A stretch of DNA of 64,000 bases from Pseudomonas sp. B21-028 (GCF_024749045.1 NZ_CP087184.1:6076001-6140000), one strand, 5' to 3'; shown: positions 44,626 through 53,381, numbered from the stretch's first letter. The notes: generated from the letters alone by a model not told the origin. Translations and numbers: made by a program.

Positions 44626-45369
44626 ATGCGCCGTTTGCTTTTCTCACTGTTGATGTTCTGCGTTTTGCCCGCCTGGGCAGACAGCTACGACCAGTTGTAC
44701 AAGGTCGCCGGCTGGCCGGAACAGCGGGCGCATTTCAACGATGCCTTGAGCGCCGCGCAGCAGCGTTACCAGAACAGCCTGCCGCCGGCGGTGTTTCAGG
44801 CCCTGGTGAACAACAGCAATCAGCGCTTCGCCCCCCAGGCCATGGACCAGCGGGCCGAAGCGCAGATGCGTAAACATCTTCGTGATCCGAATCCGGCGCT
44901 GGCATTTTTCCAGTCGCCCCTGGGACGCAAGGTGGTGGCCGCCGAGCTGTTGGCGACCCGGCGCGACCAATTGGCAAAGAACGCCAAGGGCCTGCCCAAG
45001 ATGCCGGCCAGCGATAACCGCCTGCTGATCATCGGCCACCTGGCCCAGGCCCTGCCCGCCCGCGAGGCCGGCGCCGAAGTGAGCCTGGCCATCGCCGGCG
45101 TGGCGGCCGACAGCTTGAGCTCGATGATCCCCGGCCTGCTGGGCGGCGGCCAGGCCCAGGGCATGCTGAACGGCCAGCGCCAGCGGCTGATGGATCAGAT
45201 CGGCGCCGACCTGAACAACACGCTGCTGTACGTCTACCGCGACCTGACCGATACCGAGCTGGAGGAGTTTTCCACGTTTGCCGAATCGACCGAGGGCCAG
45301 GCCTATTACCAGGCGGCCCTGGCGGCGATCCGGGCGGGGTTGGCGGTGGGGCAGAACCTCGGGCAGTAG
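44626..45369 (+). CDS. DUF2059 domain-containing exported protein
   Basis: A 247-residue exported protein (signal peptide residues 1-17, ending AWA) with a C-terminal DUF2059 domain: YVYRDLTDTELEEFSTF and the GQAYYQAALAAIRAGL tail. The function is unknown. The ATG at 44626 follows CAGGAG. Its last 60 codons are duplicated about 1.58 kb downstream at 46764-46945, where only a fragment remains. Confidence 0.92.
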   Translation: MRRLLFSLLMFCVLPAWADSYDQLYKVAGWPEQRAHFNDALSAAQQRYQNSLPPAVFQALVNNSNQRFAPQAMDQRAEAQMRKHLRDPNPALAFFQSPLGRKVVAAELLATRRDQLAKNAKGLPKMPASDNRLLIIGHLAQALPAREAGAEVSLAIAGVAADSLSSMIPGLLGGGQAQGMLNGQRQRLMDQIGADLNNTLLYVYRDLTDTELEEFSTFAESTEGQAYYQAALAAIRAGLAVGQNLGQ

Positions 45370-45393
45370 AAACTTCAGCGCCTGAGGTTCCGC

Positions 45394-45488
45394 CATCGCG
45401 AGCAGGCTCGCTCCCACAGGGAATCGGGTGCGTACACGGATTTTGTGACCCGCCGAGATTCATTGTGGGAGCGAGCCTGCTCGCGATA
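45394..45488. repeat. Paired REP-like element, family A (in left duplicate)
   Basis: Inverted arms lie at 45394-45419 and 45464-45488. The same pair occurs in the right duplicate at 46970-47062. Confidence 0.85.
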
Positions 45489-45500
45489 GGGCCCTTGTAG

Positions 45501-45666
45501 TCACCGCCGGATCCGGCTCATCCGCTTGGTCAGAAACCCAAACATCTCCTGCCGCATCGCCAAGGCCTCGTTCGCCAGGCGGTGCCGCCCCTCCGGCAAC
45601 ATCAACACCTGCGGTCGGTTAAACTTTCCACGCAGCACTTGCAGGTTGTGCACCCAGTCCACCGTC
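45501..45666 (-). pseudogene. 3' fragment of the alpha/beta hydrolase gene
   Basis: On the minus strand this encodes about the last 55 codons and stop of the hydrolase found intact at 47075-48022 (ending TKRMSRIRR). It has no start and stops abruptly at the junction with the AT-rich insert. It is a by-product of the duplication. Confidence 0.85.
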
Positions 45667-45916
45667 CTCGGGACCAAGACCCTCCAGTGAGTAAATAAGA
45701 CAACAATCCCTCCGAGGAAAACAGGGGGCCAACAGCGAGCTCATGGGACCACTGTCACCCGATAAAGACGCTTACTCGCTGCCTTCCTATTACCGGTTGT
45801 CACCGCCGTCATCTTTGTCAGCGCAAGTGGATTGAATAACTAGCATATCAAACGGGCGACTGATGACTGCTGCGGCGTAACTTCGCAACACTCCGAAAGC
45901 TCAGACTGCCAGAACT

Positions 45917-46390
45917 TCACACCCTTACCACTTTGAATTTTTGCCACATATGGGTTGATTCATTATAGAGCCCGCCGACAATACGGGGCTCCGTACCCGG
46001 TAGATGCGGAAACAGTACAGAGAGAAATTTATCGGACCATTGGAGATTTTGAATGTAATACACAGCTACATCAGCCGAACTTCTAAGATACCAAATGTTA
46101 CGATCCGCGGAGCTGGCAAATACACATTGAACACCACCATCATCCATTAAATTCATAAAAAGGGACTCCGTTCCTTGACGGAGAACATATCCGTGATCGG
46201 TAACCAGCTCAATTCTCCACCAATTTCGCCAGTCGTCAGAGTCAGAAACCAACACGACATAGCGCACTCCTTCAACCGTACGCATCCCAAGTACCTTAGC
46301 AGGATCCGCAAAACTATATAACTTGTAGGTTCCAGGGAAAGAGCCAGTGGCTGGCTGGTTATGGTCCAGGGTTTCGGTATCATTTTGCAT
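45917..46390 (-). CDS. Orphan protein, possible beta-trefoil fold, in AT-rich insert
   Basis: A 157-residue protein with no signal peptide and no family I can name. Three segments of about 45 residues end in similar W-rich motifs: NWWRIELV (57-64), NIWYLRSS (99-106) and MWQKFKVV (149-156). This period and the final QKF after a tryptophan resemble the QxW pattern of beta-trefoil (ricin-type) lectins. The ATG at 46390 was chosen; a TTG 15 bases upstream is also in frame. Low GC and orphan status suggest horizontal transfer. A carbohydrate-binding or toxin-related role is speculation. Confidence 0.75.
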   Translation of the reverse strand: MQNDTETLDHNQPATGSFPGTYKLYSFADPAKVLGMRTVEGVRYVVLVSDSDDWRNWWRIELVTDHGYVLRQGTESLFMNLMDDGGVQCVFASSADRNIWYLRSSADVAVYYIQNLQWSDKFLSVLFPHLPGTEPRIVGGLYNESTHMWQKFKVVRV

Positions 46391-46572
46391 GGCAAACTTT
46401 CTCAAATAAATATAAAGAAACTGCCTTATTAACGCAGCCCAACTAAACCATTTTTAAAACTTATTGGTTAGTCACGAGCAGACTAGCTCGAATTTACAGG
46501 CCGACCTACTGACAGAAATTACAGGTCGCTAGATTCATCCGAAATATATACCGCCATCATGATAACCAATCG

Positions 46573-46605
46573 ATATTTTGGAGACTCCGAATCTCGCCAA
46601 AATAT
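46573..46605. repeat. Stem-loop in the AT-rich insert
   Basis: ATATTTTGG at 46573-46581 pairs with CCAAAATAT at 46597-46605, with an inner AGA/TCT match. There is no T run, so it is probably not a terminator. It could be an operator or a recombination remnant. Confidence 0.45.
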
Positions 46606-46763
46606 TTAACACCAAGCCGACCCATTCACTTTCGCTGGAAAAACAAGCCACTCAACGACAGGTAAAATCTGAAACCAGAACTCAAGGCAGCCCAAACCAT
46701 GAGCCGTCCTTATTTATCCCCACATTATTTATTTCTCTTACTTTAAACAAAATCATATAAATT

Positions 46764-46945
46764 TGATGGAGCAGATCGACGCGGACCTGAGCAACACATT
46801 GCTGTACGTCTACCGCGACCTGAGCGATACCGAGCTGGAGAAGTTTTCCACGTTTGCCGAATCGGCCGAGGGCCAGGCCTATTACCAGGCGGCCCTGGCG
46901 GCGATCCGGGCGGGGTTGGCGGTGGGGCAGAATCTCGGGCAGTAG
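46764..46945 (+). pseudogene. 3' fragment of the DUF2059 gene
   Basis: Encodes the last 59 residues of the DUF2059 protein with about half a dozen changes from the intact copy at 44626-45369. An ATG at 46766 (Met in the original frame) could start a peptide, but no signal peptide or ribosome site is present. Treated as a remnant. Confidence 0.85.
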
Positions 46946-46969
46946 AAACTTCAGCGCCTGAGATTCCGC

Positions 46970-47062
46970 CATCGCGAGCAGGCTCGCTCCCACACTGGAC
47001 CTTCGGCGTTCGCAGAATCCAAGTTCACTCGATACCCTGTCGGAGCGAGCCTGCTCGCGATA
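46970..47062. repeat. Paired REP-like element, family A (in right duplicate)
   Basis: Inverted arms lie at 46970-46994 and 47038-47062. The second arm has one change (TGTCGGAG). The sequence between arms differs from the left duplicate. Confidence 0.8.
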
Positions 47063-47074
47063 GGGCCTTTGTAG

Positions 47075-48022
47075 TCACCGCCGGATCCGGCTCATCCGTT
47101 TCGTCAGAAACCCGAACATTTCCTGCCGCATCGCCAGCACTTCATTGGCCAGGTGATGCCGGCCCTCGGGCAGCATCAGCACCTGGGGCCGGTCGAACTT
47201 GCCGTGCAGCACTTGCAGATTGTGTTTCCAATCCACCGTCATGTCCGCCTGCCCCTGCACGATCAAGGGCCGGCGCGGGCTGCTCGGAGCGGCTTCGATA
47301 CGCTTGATCCACCGGCCCAATGCACCCACCCAGGCGGTAGGCAGGCGCAGCGGTTGCAACGGGTCGGCTTGCAGGAACGGCAGGAACTGCGGATCGGTGG
47401 AGTTTTCGCTGAAGCGCCGGGCGATGCCGGTCACGAAGGGCTTGAGCAGGTAATAACTCAGCCGTGACCAGCCCCAGGCCCGAGGACGCACCAGCGGCGA
47501 CAACAGGATGACCTGGCCCTGGGCCGGGCTGCTTGCGCCTTGGTTGAGCACATGATCGACCACGATGGCGCCGCCGGTGCTTTGCCCACAGAGGTGCCAG
47601 GGCTGCGGCAGCTCCAGTTTCCCGGCCTCGGCCAGCAGCCCCTGCAGCGTGGCCTGGTACTCGGCAAAGTCGCCGATGCTGGCGCGTTCACCGCTGGACA
47701 ACCCATGGCCCGGCAGGTCGCAGGCGATCACCGCAAACTGTTGCTCCAGCGCCCATTCGATCAAGTGCCGGTAAAGCCCCATGTGATCGTAGTAACCGTG
47801 GAACACAAACAGTGTTGCCACGGCTTTTTCCGGCCACCAGACCTGACCGACCAACTCATACCCATCGATCTCGAAACGCCCAAGGCCCTTGCGCAAGGTC
47901 CGCTGGGGAAAATCCAAACCATAGAATCGTTGGTAGGCCTGCGCCTGCGCAGACAGCGGTTGCCACTGGGCCAACGGTTGCAGGCTGGCACGCAGGTGAT
48001 CGGGGTCAAAAGTGGCAGGCAT
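47075..48022 (-). CDS. Alpha/beta hydrolase (lysophospholipase/monoacylglycerol lipase-like)
   Basis: A 315-residue serine hydrolase of the Hydrolase_4 group. The nucleophile is in LCGQSTGGAIV. The cap-proximal segment FVFHGYYDHMGLYRHLIEW and the PGHGLSSGERASI block are typical of monoglyceride lipase/lysophospholipase L2-like enzymes. The late LPEGRHHLANE holds the catalytic His. The ATG at 48022 (MPATFDPD) was preferred; longer readings lack conservation. It is divergent from the thioredoxin-like gene. Its 3' end is duplicated at 45501-45666. Confidence 0.9.
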   Translation of the reverse strand: MPATFDPDHLRASLQPLAQWQPLSAQAQAYQRFYGLDFPQRTLRKGLGRFEIDGYELVGQVWWPEKAVATLFVFHGYYDHMGLYRHLIEWALEQQFAVIACDLPGHGLSSGERASIGDFAEYQATLQGLLAEAGKLELPQPWHLCGQSTGGAIVVDHVLNQGASSPAQGQVILLSPLVRPRAWGWSRLSYYLLKPFVTGIARRFSENSTDPQFLPFLQADPLQPLRLPTAWVGALGRWIKRIEAAPSSPRRPLIVQGQADMTVDWKHNLQVLHGKFDRPQVLMLPEGRHHLANEVLAMRQEMFGFLTKRMSRIRR

Positions 48023-48129
48023 CGATATTTCCAGGCAAATGCACAAGGCGCGAAACAGACTTTGTAGACCTGCGATATTCATCTGTCGCGACAGGCATGG
48101 CAAGCTACGCGGCTTCAGAGGATGAATCC

Positions 48130-48714
48130 ATGCGCCCGTCCCACCGCACAACCCTGTTTGCCGGTCTGCTTGCCCTTGGCTGCGCTGCCGTGTTGTGGGT
48201 CGCCTACGACTGGTTCCAGGGACGTTTCCTGCGAGCTTTCAGCCAGCACACGGCGGTGTTTTCCGGCGACCCTCTGCGCCTGCCGCCCGAGCTGGCCGGG
48301 CCCGGCCCGATCCGCCTGGTGCACTTCTGGGATCCGGCCTGCCCGTGCAACGTCGGCAATCAGCAGCACCTGTCCGAACTGGTCGATAAATATGCACCGC
48401 AGGGTGTCGAGTTCTACGCGGTACAGAAAAGCGGCACTCGAGGCCAGCTACCGGCCACGCTGAGCAGCCTCAAGCCGCTTCCGGCATTGCCCGGCTCGGA
48501 GCAGATTCCCGCCAGCCCGGCCGTAGCGATCTGGAATCGCACCGGCGAACTGGCCTACTTCGGTCCCTACAGCGAAGGCTTGACCTGCAATTCGAGCAAC
48601 AGCTTCATCGAGCCGATTCTCGAGGCCTTGAACGTGGGGCGCGCCGTCAATGCAACCCACACGATGGCGGTGGGCTGTTATTGTCCATGGGGCAAGGACG
48701 CATCATCCGAATAA
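48130..48714 (+). CDS. Thioredoxin-like membrane-anchored protein (DUF6436)
   Basis: A 194-residue protein with one N-terminal membrane anchor (residues about 9-28) and a periplasmic thioredoxin-like domain. The redox site is unusual: C71-P-C73 in DPACPCNVGN instead of CxxC. A second CxC pair, GCYCPWG, lies near the C-terminus. The ATG at 48130 follows AGAGG. It lies 9 bp before the penicillin acylase gene and is likely co-transcribed with it, perhaps to help fold the acylase; that link is inference. Confidence 0.85.
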   Translation: MRPSHRTTLFAGLLALGCAAVLWVAYDWFQGRFLRAFSQHTAVFSGDPLRLPPELAGPGPIRLVHFWDPACPCNVGNQQHLSELVDKYAPQGVEFYAVQKSGTRGQLPATLSSLKPLPALPGSEQIPASPAVAIWNRTGELAYFGPYSEGLTCNSSNSFIEPILEALNVGRAVNATHTMAVGCYCPWGKDASSE

Positions 48715-48723
48715 GGGAACACC

Positions 48724-51132
48724 ATGAAACGCAGCCTCATTGCATTTCTGTCGTTGGTCGTCACCGCCATTATCGTCGCCGGCGGCTACCTCTACAGCAA
48801 GCAGCCCACCCGCCAGGGCACCGTGCAGTTGCAGGGGCTGCAAGGCTCGGTGACCGTGCGTTACGACGAGCGCGGCGTGCCCCATATCCGCGCCGAGAAC
48901 GAAACCGACCTGTACCGTGCGCTCGGGTATGTCCATGCCCAGGACCGATTGTTTCAGATGGAGGTCATGCGCCGCCTTGCCCGGGGCGAGCTCGCCGAGG
49001 TGCTGGGGCCGAAGCTGCTCGACACCGATAAGCTGATGCGCAGCCTGCGTATCCGCGAGCGCGCCGCCCGCTACGTGGCGGAACAGGACCCGCAATCCCC
49101 GGCCTGGATTGCGATGCAGGCGTATCTCGACGGCATCAACCGCTATCAGGACAGCCACGCCCGGCCGGTGGAGTTCGATGTCCTGGGCATCCCCAAGCGC
49201 CCGTTCACCGCCGAAGACACGGTGAGCATCACCGGCTACATGGCCTACAGCTTCGCCGCCGCCTTTCGTACCGAACCACTGCTGACCTACGTGCGCGATC
49301 AACTGGGCACCGACTACCTGAATATTTTCGACCTCGACTGGCAGCCCAAGGGTGCGCTGGGCGAACACCGCAGAACCGCCCTGCCCCTGGCCGATGCCGA
49401 CTGGAAAGGGCTCGATGCCCTGGCCCGCTTGAGCGAACAGGCCCTGGTCGGAAGCGGCTTGCCCCAATTCGAAGGCAGCAACGCCTGGGCCGTTGCCGGC
49501 AGCCATACCCGCAGTGGCAAACCTTTGCTGGCGGGAGACCCGCACATTCGCTTTTCCGCTCCCTCGGTGTGGTACGAGGCCCACCTTTCGGCGCCGGGCT
49601 TCGAACTCTACGGGCACTACCAGGCATTGTTGCCGTTTGCGACGCTGGGCATGAACAAGGATTTTGGCTGGAGCGTCACCATGTTCCAGAACGACGACCT
49701 GGACCTGATTGCCGAGAAGATCAACCCGGACAATCCCGAACAGGTCTGGTATCGCGACCGGTGGGTGGACATGACCCGCAGCGAACAGCAGATCGCGGTA
49801 AAAGGCCAGGCGCCGGTGACGCTGGTGCTGCGCCAGTCGCCCCACGGCCCGATCGTCAACGATTTACTCGGCGCCAATGCCGGCCACACGCCGATTGCCA
49901 TGTGGTGGGGTTTCCTGGAAAGCCGCAATCCGATCCTCGAGGCCTTCTACCAACTCAACCGTGCCGACACACTGGCCAAGGCGCGGGGAGCGTCAGCCAA
50001 GATCCATGCACCGGGGTTGAATGTCGTCTGGGCCAATGCCAAGGGCGATATCGGCTGGTGGGCCGCCGCCCAACTGCCCAAGCGGCCGGCGGGGGTGAAA
50101 CCTGGCTTCCTGCTCGACGGCAGCAGCCCGGAGGCGGAGAAGGAAGGCTTCTACCCCTTCAGCAACAATCCCCAGGAGGAGAACCCGGCCCGCGGCTATA
50201 TCGTGTCGGCGAATTTCCAGCCGGTTTCACCCGGCGGTATCGAGATTCCGGGCTACTACAACCTCGCCGACCGTGGGCAGCAACTCAACCTCCAGCTCAG
50301 CGACAAACAGGCCAAGTGGGACATCGAAACCACCCGCAAGCTGCAACTGGGGACCACCACCGGCTATGGCCCGCGCTTGCTGGCACCTTTGCTGCCGGTG
50401 TTGAGGAGCGTGGTCAGCGACCCGCAGGAACGCAAGTGGGTGGAGCAATTGGCGCAATGGCAGGGCGATTACCCGCTGGATTCAGTCAGCGCCACGCTGT
50501 TCAACCAGTTCCTGTTCAATCTGGCTGATGCCGCCCTGCGCGATGAACTGGGGGATGGCTTTTTCGACACCGCGCTGTCGACCCGAGTGATCGACGCCGC
50601 GCTACCGCGTCTGACCGCCTCGGCGGATTCGCCCTGGTGGGACGATCGCACGACCCTGGGCAAGGAAACCCGTGCCGACATCGTAAAGACGGCCTGGAGC
50701 AAGAGCCTGGCGCACCTGAAGGCCACCTTCGGTGACGATGCCACGCAATGGCAATGGGGCAATGCCCATACCCTCACCCACGGGCACCCACTGGGCATGC
50801 AAAAGCCCTTGGACCGGATCTTCAACGTCGGCCCATTCGCCGCACCCGGTACCCATGAAGTGCCCAACAACCTCTCCGCCAGGATCGGCCCGGCACCCTG
50901 GCCGGTCACCTACGGCCCATCCACCCGCCGCATCATCGATTTCGCAGACCCGACCCACAGCGTCACCATCAACCCGGTCGGCCAGAGTGGCGTGCCGTTC
51001 GACAAGTATTACGCCGATCAGGCCGACGCCTACATCGAGGGCTTGTTTCACCAGGCGCACCTGGCCGAGGAAGAAGTGACCGCCAACACCCATGACACCC
51101 TGAAGCTGTTGCCGGCCAGGACAGCGCCCTGA
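48724..51132 (+). CDS. Penicillin acylase family Ntn hydrolase
   Basis: An 802-residue periplasmic N-terminal-nucleophile hydrolase precursor. After a signal/anchor (residues 4-25) come an alpha chain, a spacer and a beta chain that would begin at Ser252 in FEGSNAW, the autoproteolysis point and catalytic nucleophile. The beta-chain blocks LLAGDPHIRF and FGWSVTMFQND are typical. Family members cleave penicillins or acyl-homoserine lactones; P. aeruginosa PvdQ, QuiP and HacB are relatives. Quorum quenching is possible but substrate cannot be fixed from sequence. It lies next to the spu locus as a HacB-like gene does in P. aeruginosa. Confidence 0.9.
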   Translation: MKRSLIAFLSLVVTAIIVAGGYLYSKQPTRQGTVQLQGLQGSVTVRYDERGVPHIRAENETDLYRALGYVHAQDRLFQMEVMRRLARGELAEVLGPKLLDTDKLMRSLRIRERAARYVAEQDPQSPAWIAMQAYLDGINRYQDSHARPVEFDVLGIPKRPFTAEDTVSITGYMAYSFAAAFRTEPLLTYVRDQLGTDYLNIFDLDWQPKGALGEHRRTALPLADADWKGLDALARLSEQALVGSGLPQFEGSNAWAVAGSHTRSGKPLLAGDPHIRFSAPSVWYEAHLSAPGFELYGHYQALLPFATLGMNKDFGWSVTMFQNDDLDLIAEKINPDNPEQVWYRDRWVDMTRSEQQIAVKGQAPVTLVLRQSPHGPIVNDLLGANAGHTPIAMWWGFLESRNPILEAFYQLNRADTLAKARGASAKIHAPGLNVVWANAKGDIGWWAAAQLPKRPAGVKPGFLLDGSSPEAEKEGFYPFSNNPQEENPARGYIVSANFQPVSPGGIEIPGYYNLADRGQQLNLQLSDKQAKWDIETTRKLQLGTTTGYGPRLLAPLLPVLRSVVSDPQERKWVEQLAQWQGDYPLDSVSATLFNQFLFNLADAALRDELGDGFFDTALSTRVIDAALPRLTASADSPWWDDRTTLGKETRADIVKTAWSKSLAHLKATFGDDATQWQWGNAHTLTHGHPLGMQKPLDRIFNVGPFAAPGTHEVPNNLSARIGPAPWPVTYGPSTRRIIDFADPTHSVTINPVGQSGVPFDKYYADQADAYIEGLFHQAHLAEEEVTANTHDTLKLLPARTAP

Positions 51133-51237
51133 GCCGGACGGCATTCACTTTTTTTCGTCACCGACAGGCTTGATGGTCATTGTTGGTCAAGACTACAGGG
51201 GTTCCCCCTGCGTCCATCCCCCAATGGAGTCACTGCG

Positions 51238-51579
51238 ATGTTCAATAACTGGTCCGAACTGCTGCCCACCATCAAGAGCGCCTTTGGTGCCCTGGGCAAG
51301 AGCAACCCGAAAATGGTCAAGGCCTACATGGCCCTGGATGAAGCCGCGGCCGAGAACGACGTGCTCGATGCCAAGACCCGGGAGCTGATTTCCATCGCCG
51401 TGGCGATCACGACCCGCTGCGACGGTTGCATCGGCGTACACACCGACGCCGCCATCAAGGCCGGCGCCACCCGCGAAGAAATCGCCGCAACCCTGGCCAC
51501 CGCTGTGTCACTGAATGCCGGCGCGGCCTACATCTACTCGCTACGGGCGCTGGAGGCGCATGACACGCTGAAGAAATGA
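51238..51579 (+). CDS. Carboxymuconolactone decarboxylase family protein (AhpD-like)
   Basis: A 113-residue all-helical protein of the CMD/AhpD superfamily. The redox pair is Cys61 and Cys64 in TTRCDGCIGVH, followed by His68, giving the CxxCxxxH pattern of alkylhydroperoxidase-type members rather than the true decarboxylase. It is probably a small peroxidase or thiol-redox protein. It ends 1 base before the convergent GlxA-type regulator gene. Confidence 0.9.
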   Translation: MFNNWSELLPTIKSAFGALGKSNPKMVKAYMALDEAAAENDVLDAKTRELISIAVAITTRCDGCIGVHTDAAIKAGATREEIAATLATAVSLNAGAAYIYSLRALEAHDTLKK

Positions 51580-51580
51580 A

Positions 51581-52546
51581 CTACACAATTGCCGCGAAAT
51601 TGAGCCTGAACTGCTGCGGCGTCACCCCCAGCCTGCGATTGAAGACGTTGCGCATGTGCTGGGCGTCGCGAAAGCCGCATTGCCAAGCCACGGTCTTGAG
51701 CGGGGCCCGGGTGCTTTCCAGCATTACGCGCGCGGCGTCTACCCGGGCCCGTTCGACGAACTCCGCCGGGGTGACCTTGGCTTCCCGAGTGAATACCCGG
51801 GAAAAATTGCGCTGGCTCATGTTCGCGGCCTTGGCCAGATCGGCGAGGCCCAAGTCACCGTTCAGGTTTGCCAGCACATAGGTCTGGACCTGAGCCACGG
51901 CGGACGTCGGCGCGGCATGGGGCACCAGAAAAGGACTGAACTGCGATTGCCCGCCTGAACGCTGGGTAAATACCACCAGCCGCTTGGCTACGCTCAGAGC
52001 CACGTCCGCCCCATGATCCTGCGCCAGCAGGAACAACGACAAGTCGATCCCGGCGGTGACCCCGGCCGAGGTATAGAGCACGCCGTCCTGCACGTACAGG
52101 CGATCCGCTTCGACCCGGGTCGAAGGACACAACTGCGCCAGCGCCCCGGCATCGCCCCAATGGGTGGTGACGGTCCGCCCCGCCAGCAACCCGGCCCGGG
52201 CGAGCATGAAGGCGCCGTTGCAGATCGAGCCAAAGCGCCGCGCCCGCCCACAGGCCTCACGCAACCAGGCATCGAACGTCGCGCCGAAATCCATGAACGG
52301 CAAATGCGGCCCGCCCGCCACCAACAGCAGGTCGTATGCCTGTGTAGCTTCACTGAATTGACGATGGGCATTCAGGGACAAACCGTTGGAACAGGGAACT
52401 GCTCCCGGCTCGATCCCAATGACCTCAAGCCGATAGTGATCCTCCGGGGCCAGGAACCGATTGGCCTCGCAGAACACGTCCATGGGCCCGCTCACGTCCA
52501 GCGACTGGACGCCAGCGAACACCACGATCGCAACCGTTTTTTCCAT
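51581..52546 (-). CDS. GlxA family transcriptional regulator (DJ-1/PfpI plus AraC)
   Basis: A 321-residue regulator. The N-terminal DJ-1/PfpI-like domain (about residues 1-185) has the nucleophile-elbow cysteine in SICNGAFMLARAGLLAG. The C-terminal AraC domain (about 220-321) has two HTHs, with ANMSQRNFSRVFTREAKVTPAEF and CGFRDAQHMRNVFNRRLG. The family includes ArgR, CdhR and GbdR of amine metabolism. The ligand is unknown. The ATG at 52546 fits the family start. It is divergent from the HD-domain gene, 192 bp away, and may control it. Confidence 0.93.
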   Translation of the reverse strand: MEKTVAIVVFAGVQSLDVSGPMDVFCEANRFLAPEDHYRLEVIGIEPGAVPCSNGLSLNAHRQFSEATQAYDLLLVAGGPHLPFMDFGATFDAWLREACGRARRFGSICNGAFMLARAGLLAGRTVTTHWGDAGALAQLCPSTRVEADRLYVQDGVLYTSAGVTAGIDLSLFLLAQDHGADVALSVAKRLVVFTQRSGGQSQFSPFLVPHAAPTSAVAQVQTYVLANLNGDLGLADLAKAANMSQRNFSRVFTREAKVTPAEFVERARVDAARVMLESTRAPLKTVAWQCGFRDAQHMRNVFNRRLGVTPQQFRLNFAAIV

Positions 52547-52738
52547 GGGTGCCTGCTTGCCTTCGAGCTGAACGGGATCACAGCCTACGCTAGCCAATCC
52601 ATCAGCAGGACGCCACTTGGCACGAAACCGAGGTTCATTGGCATGGATCGCAGCCACGAGAAGATTGTTGCCCCGCATCCCGGCGACCAGACTTGTGCCT
52701 TCGGCGCCGCCCTGGCGCATCGTCAAGAGGAGAGCAGC

Positions 52739-53377
52739 ATGAACAGCATCGCCGGCGTCAAGATCCCCGACAGCGCCCTTGCCCGCGCCACCACCGAATA
52801 CATCCGCGACGTTGAATCCGATCTGCTGTACCACCACTCCCGCCGGGTGTTTCTGTTCGGAGCCTTGAGCGGCCAGCGTCGGCAACTGGCCTGCGACCCG
52901 GAGCTGCTGTACGTCGGTGCGATGTTCCATGACATAGGCCTGGTGGAAGGCCATCGCAGCGACGATGAACGCTTTGAAGTGGACGGCGCAAATGCTGCCG
53001 CAGCGTTTCTCAAACCCTATGGGCTGAGCGATGACGATATCGAACAGGTGTGGCTGTCCATCGCCCTGCATACCACGCCGGGCATACCGAAACACTTGCG
53101 TCCCACCGTCGCCCTGGTGACCGCCGGGGTGGAGATGGATGTACTGGGCATGGACTATGCCGCCTTCCCGGCAGCGCAGCGTGAAGCCGTGGTGCACGCC
53201 CACCCACGTGGGGAGGGGTTCAAGGAGTGCATCATCTGCGCATTCGCCAGCGGCTTGCGGCATCGCCCGCAGACTACCTTCGGCAATGTGAAGACCGATG
53301 TCCTGGTAGACCAGGAGCCGGGGTTCAAGCCGATGAACTTTGTGGACATCATCCGCACATCCCCCTGGAACTCATGA
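52739..53377 (+). CDS. HD domain-containing protein
   Basis: A 212-residue predicted metal-dependent phosphohydrolase. The HD motif is formed by His33 (YHHSRRV), His64-Asp65 (MFHDIGL) and a later His/Asp (ALHTTPG). The length and the SRRVFLFGAL segment resemble the DDI2/cyanamide hydratase-like subgroup of HD proteins. AAGAGGAG precedes the ATG at 52739. It is divergent from the GlxA-type regulator, which could sense its substrate. The substrate is not known. Confidence 0.85.
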   Translation: MNSIAGVKIPDSALARATTEYIRDVESDLLYHHSRRVFLFGALSGQRRQLACDPELLYVGAMFHDIGLVEGHRSDDERFEVDGANAAAAFLKPYGLSDDDIEQVWLSIALHTTPGIPKHLRPTVALVTAGVEMDVLGMDYAAFPAAQREAVVHAHPRGEGFKECIICAFASGLRHRPQTTFGNVKTDVLVDQEPGFKPMNFVDIIRTSPWNS

Positions 53378-53381
53378 CCCC

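Larger units (their letters stand above)
45188..45666. repeat. Left copy of a 479-bp direct duplication
   Basis: This segment covers the 3' part of the DUF2059 gene, a REP-like pair and the 3' end of a hydrolase gene. It matches 46764-47240 in the same orientation with scattered mismatches. The two copies flank an AT-rich 1.1-kb segment. The middle of the copies, between the REP arms, is the most diverged part. Confidence 0.88.
45667..46763. other. AT-rich insertion between the direct duplicates
   Basis: These 1097 bases have far lower GC and different codon use from the chromosome around them. They hold one clear gene (45917-46390, minus). The parts on either side (45667-45916 and 46391-46763) contain no supported gene. 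A 33-base stem-loop at 46573-46605 (ATATTTTGG paired with CCAAAATAT) is notable. No transposase, integrase or terminal inverted repeats were seen. Confidence 0.75.
46764..47240. repeat. Right copy of the direct duplication
   Basis: Matches 45188-45666 in order and orientation: a DUF2059 tail, a REP-like pair and the hydrolase 3' end. Here the hydrolase side is the intact gene and the DUF2059 side is the fragment. Confidence 0.88.

Noticed and set aside
46578..46760. 60-codon plus-strand frame in the AT-rich insert
   Set aside because: Starts at TTG inside a stem-loop, has no ribosome site and ends in a low-complexity stretch; not convincing as a gene.
45188..47240. An insertion sequence or transposon at the duplication
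   Set aside because: No transposase, terminal inverted repeats or short target duplication; the flanking repeats are about 480 bp of host sequence.
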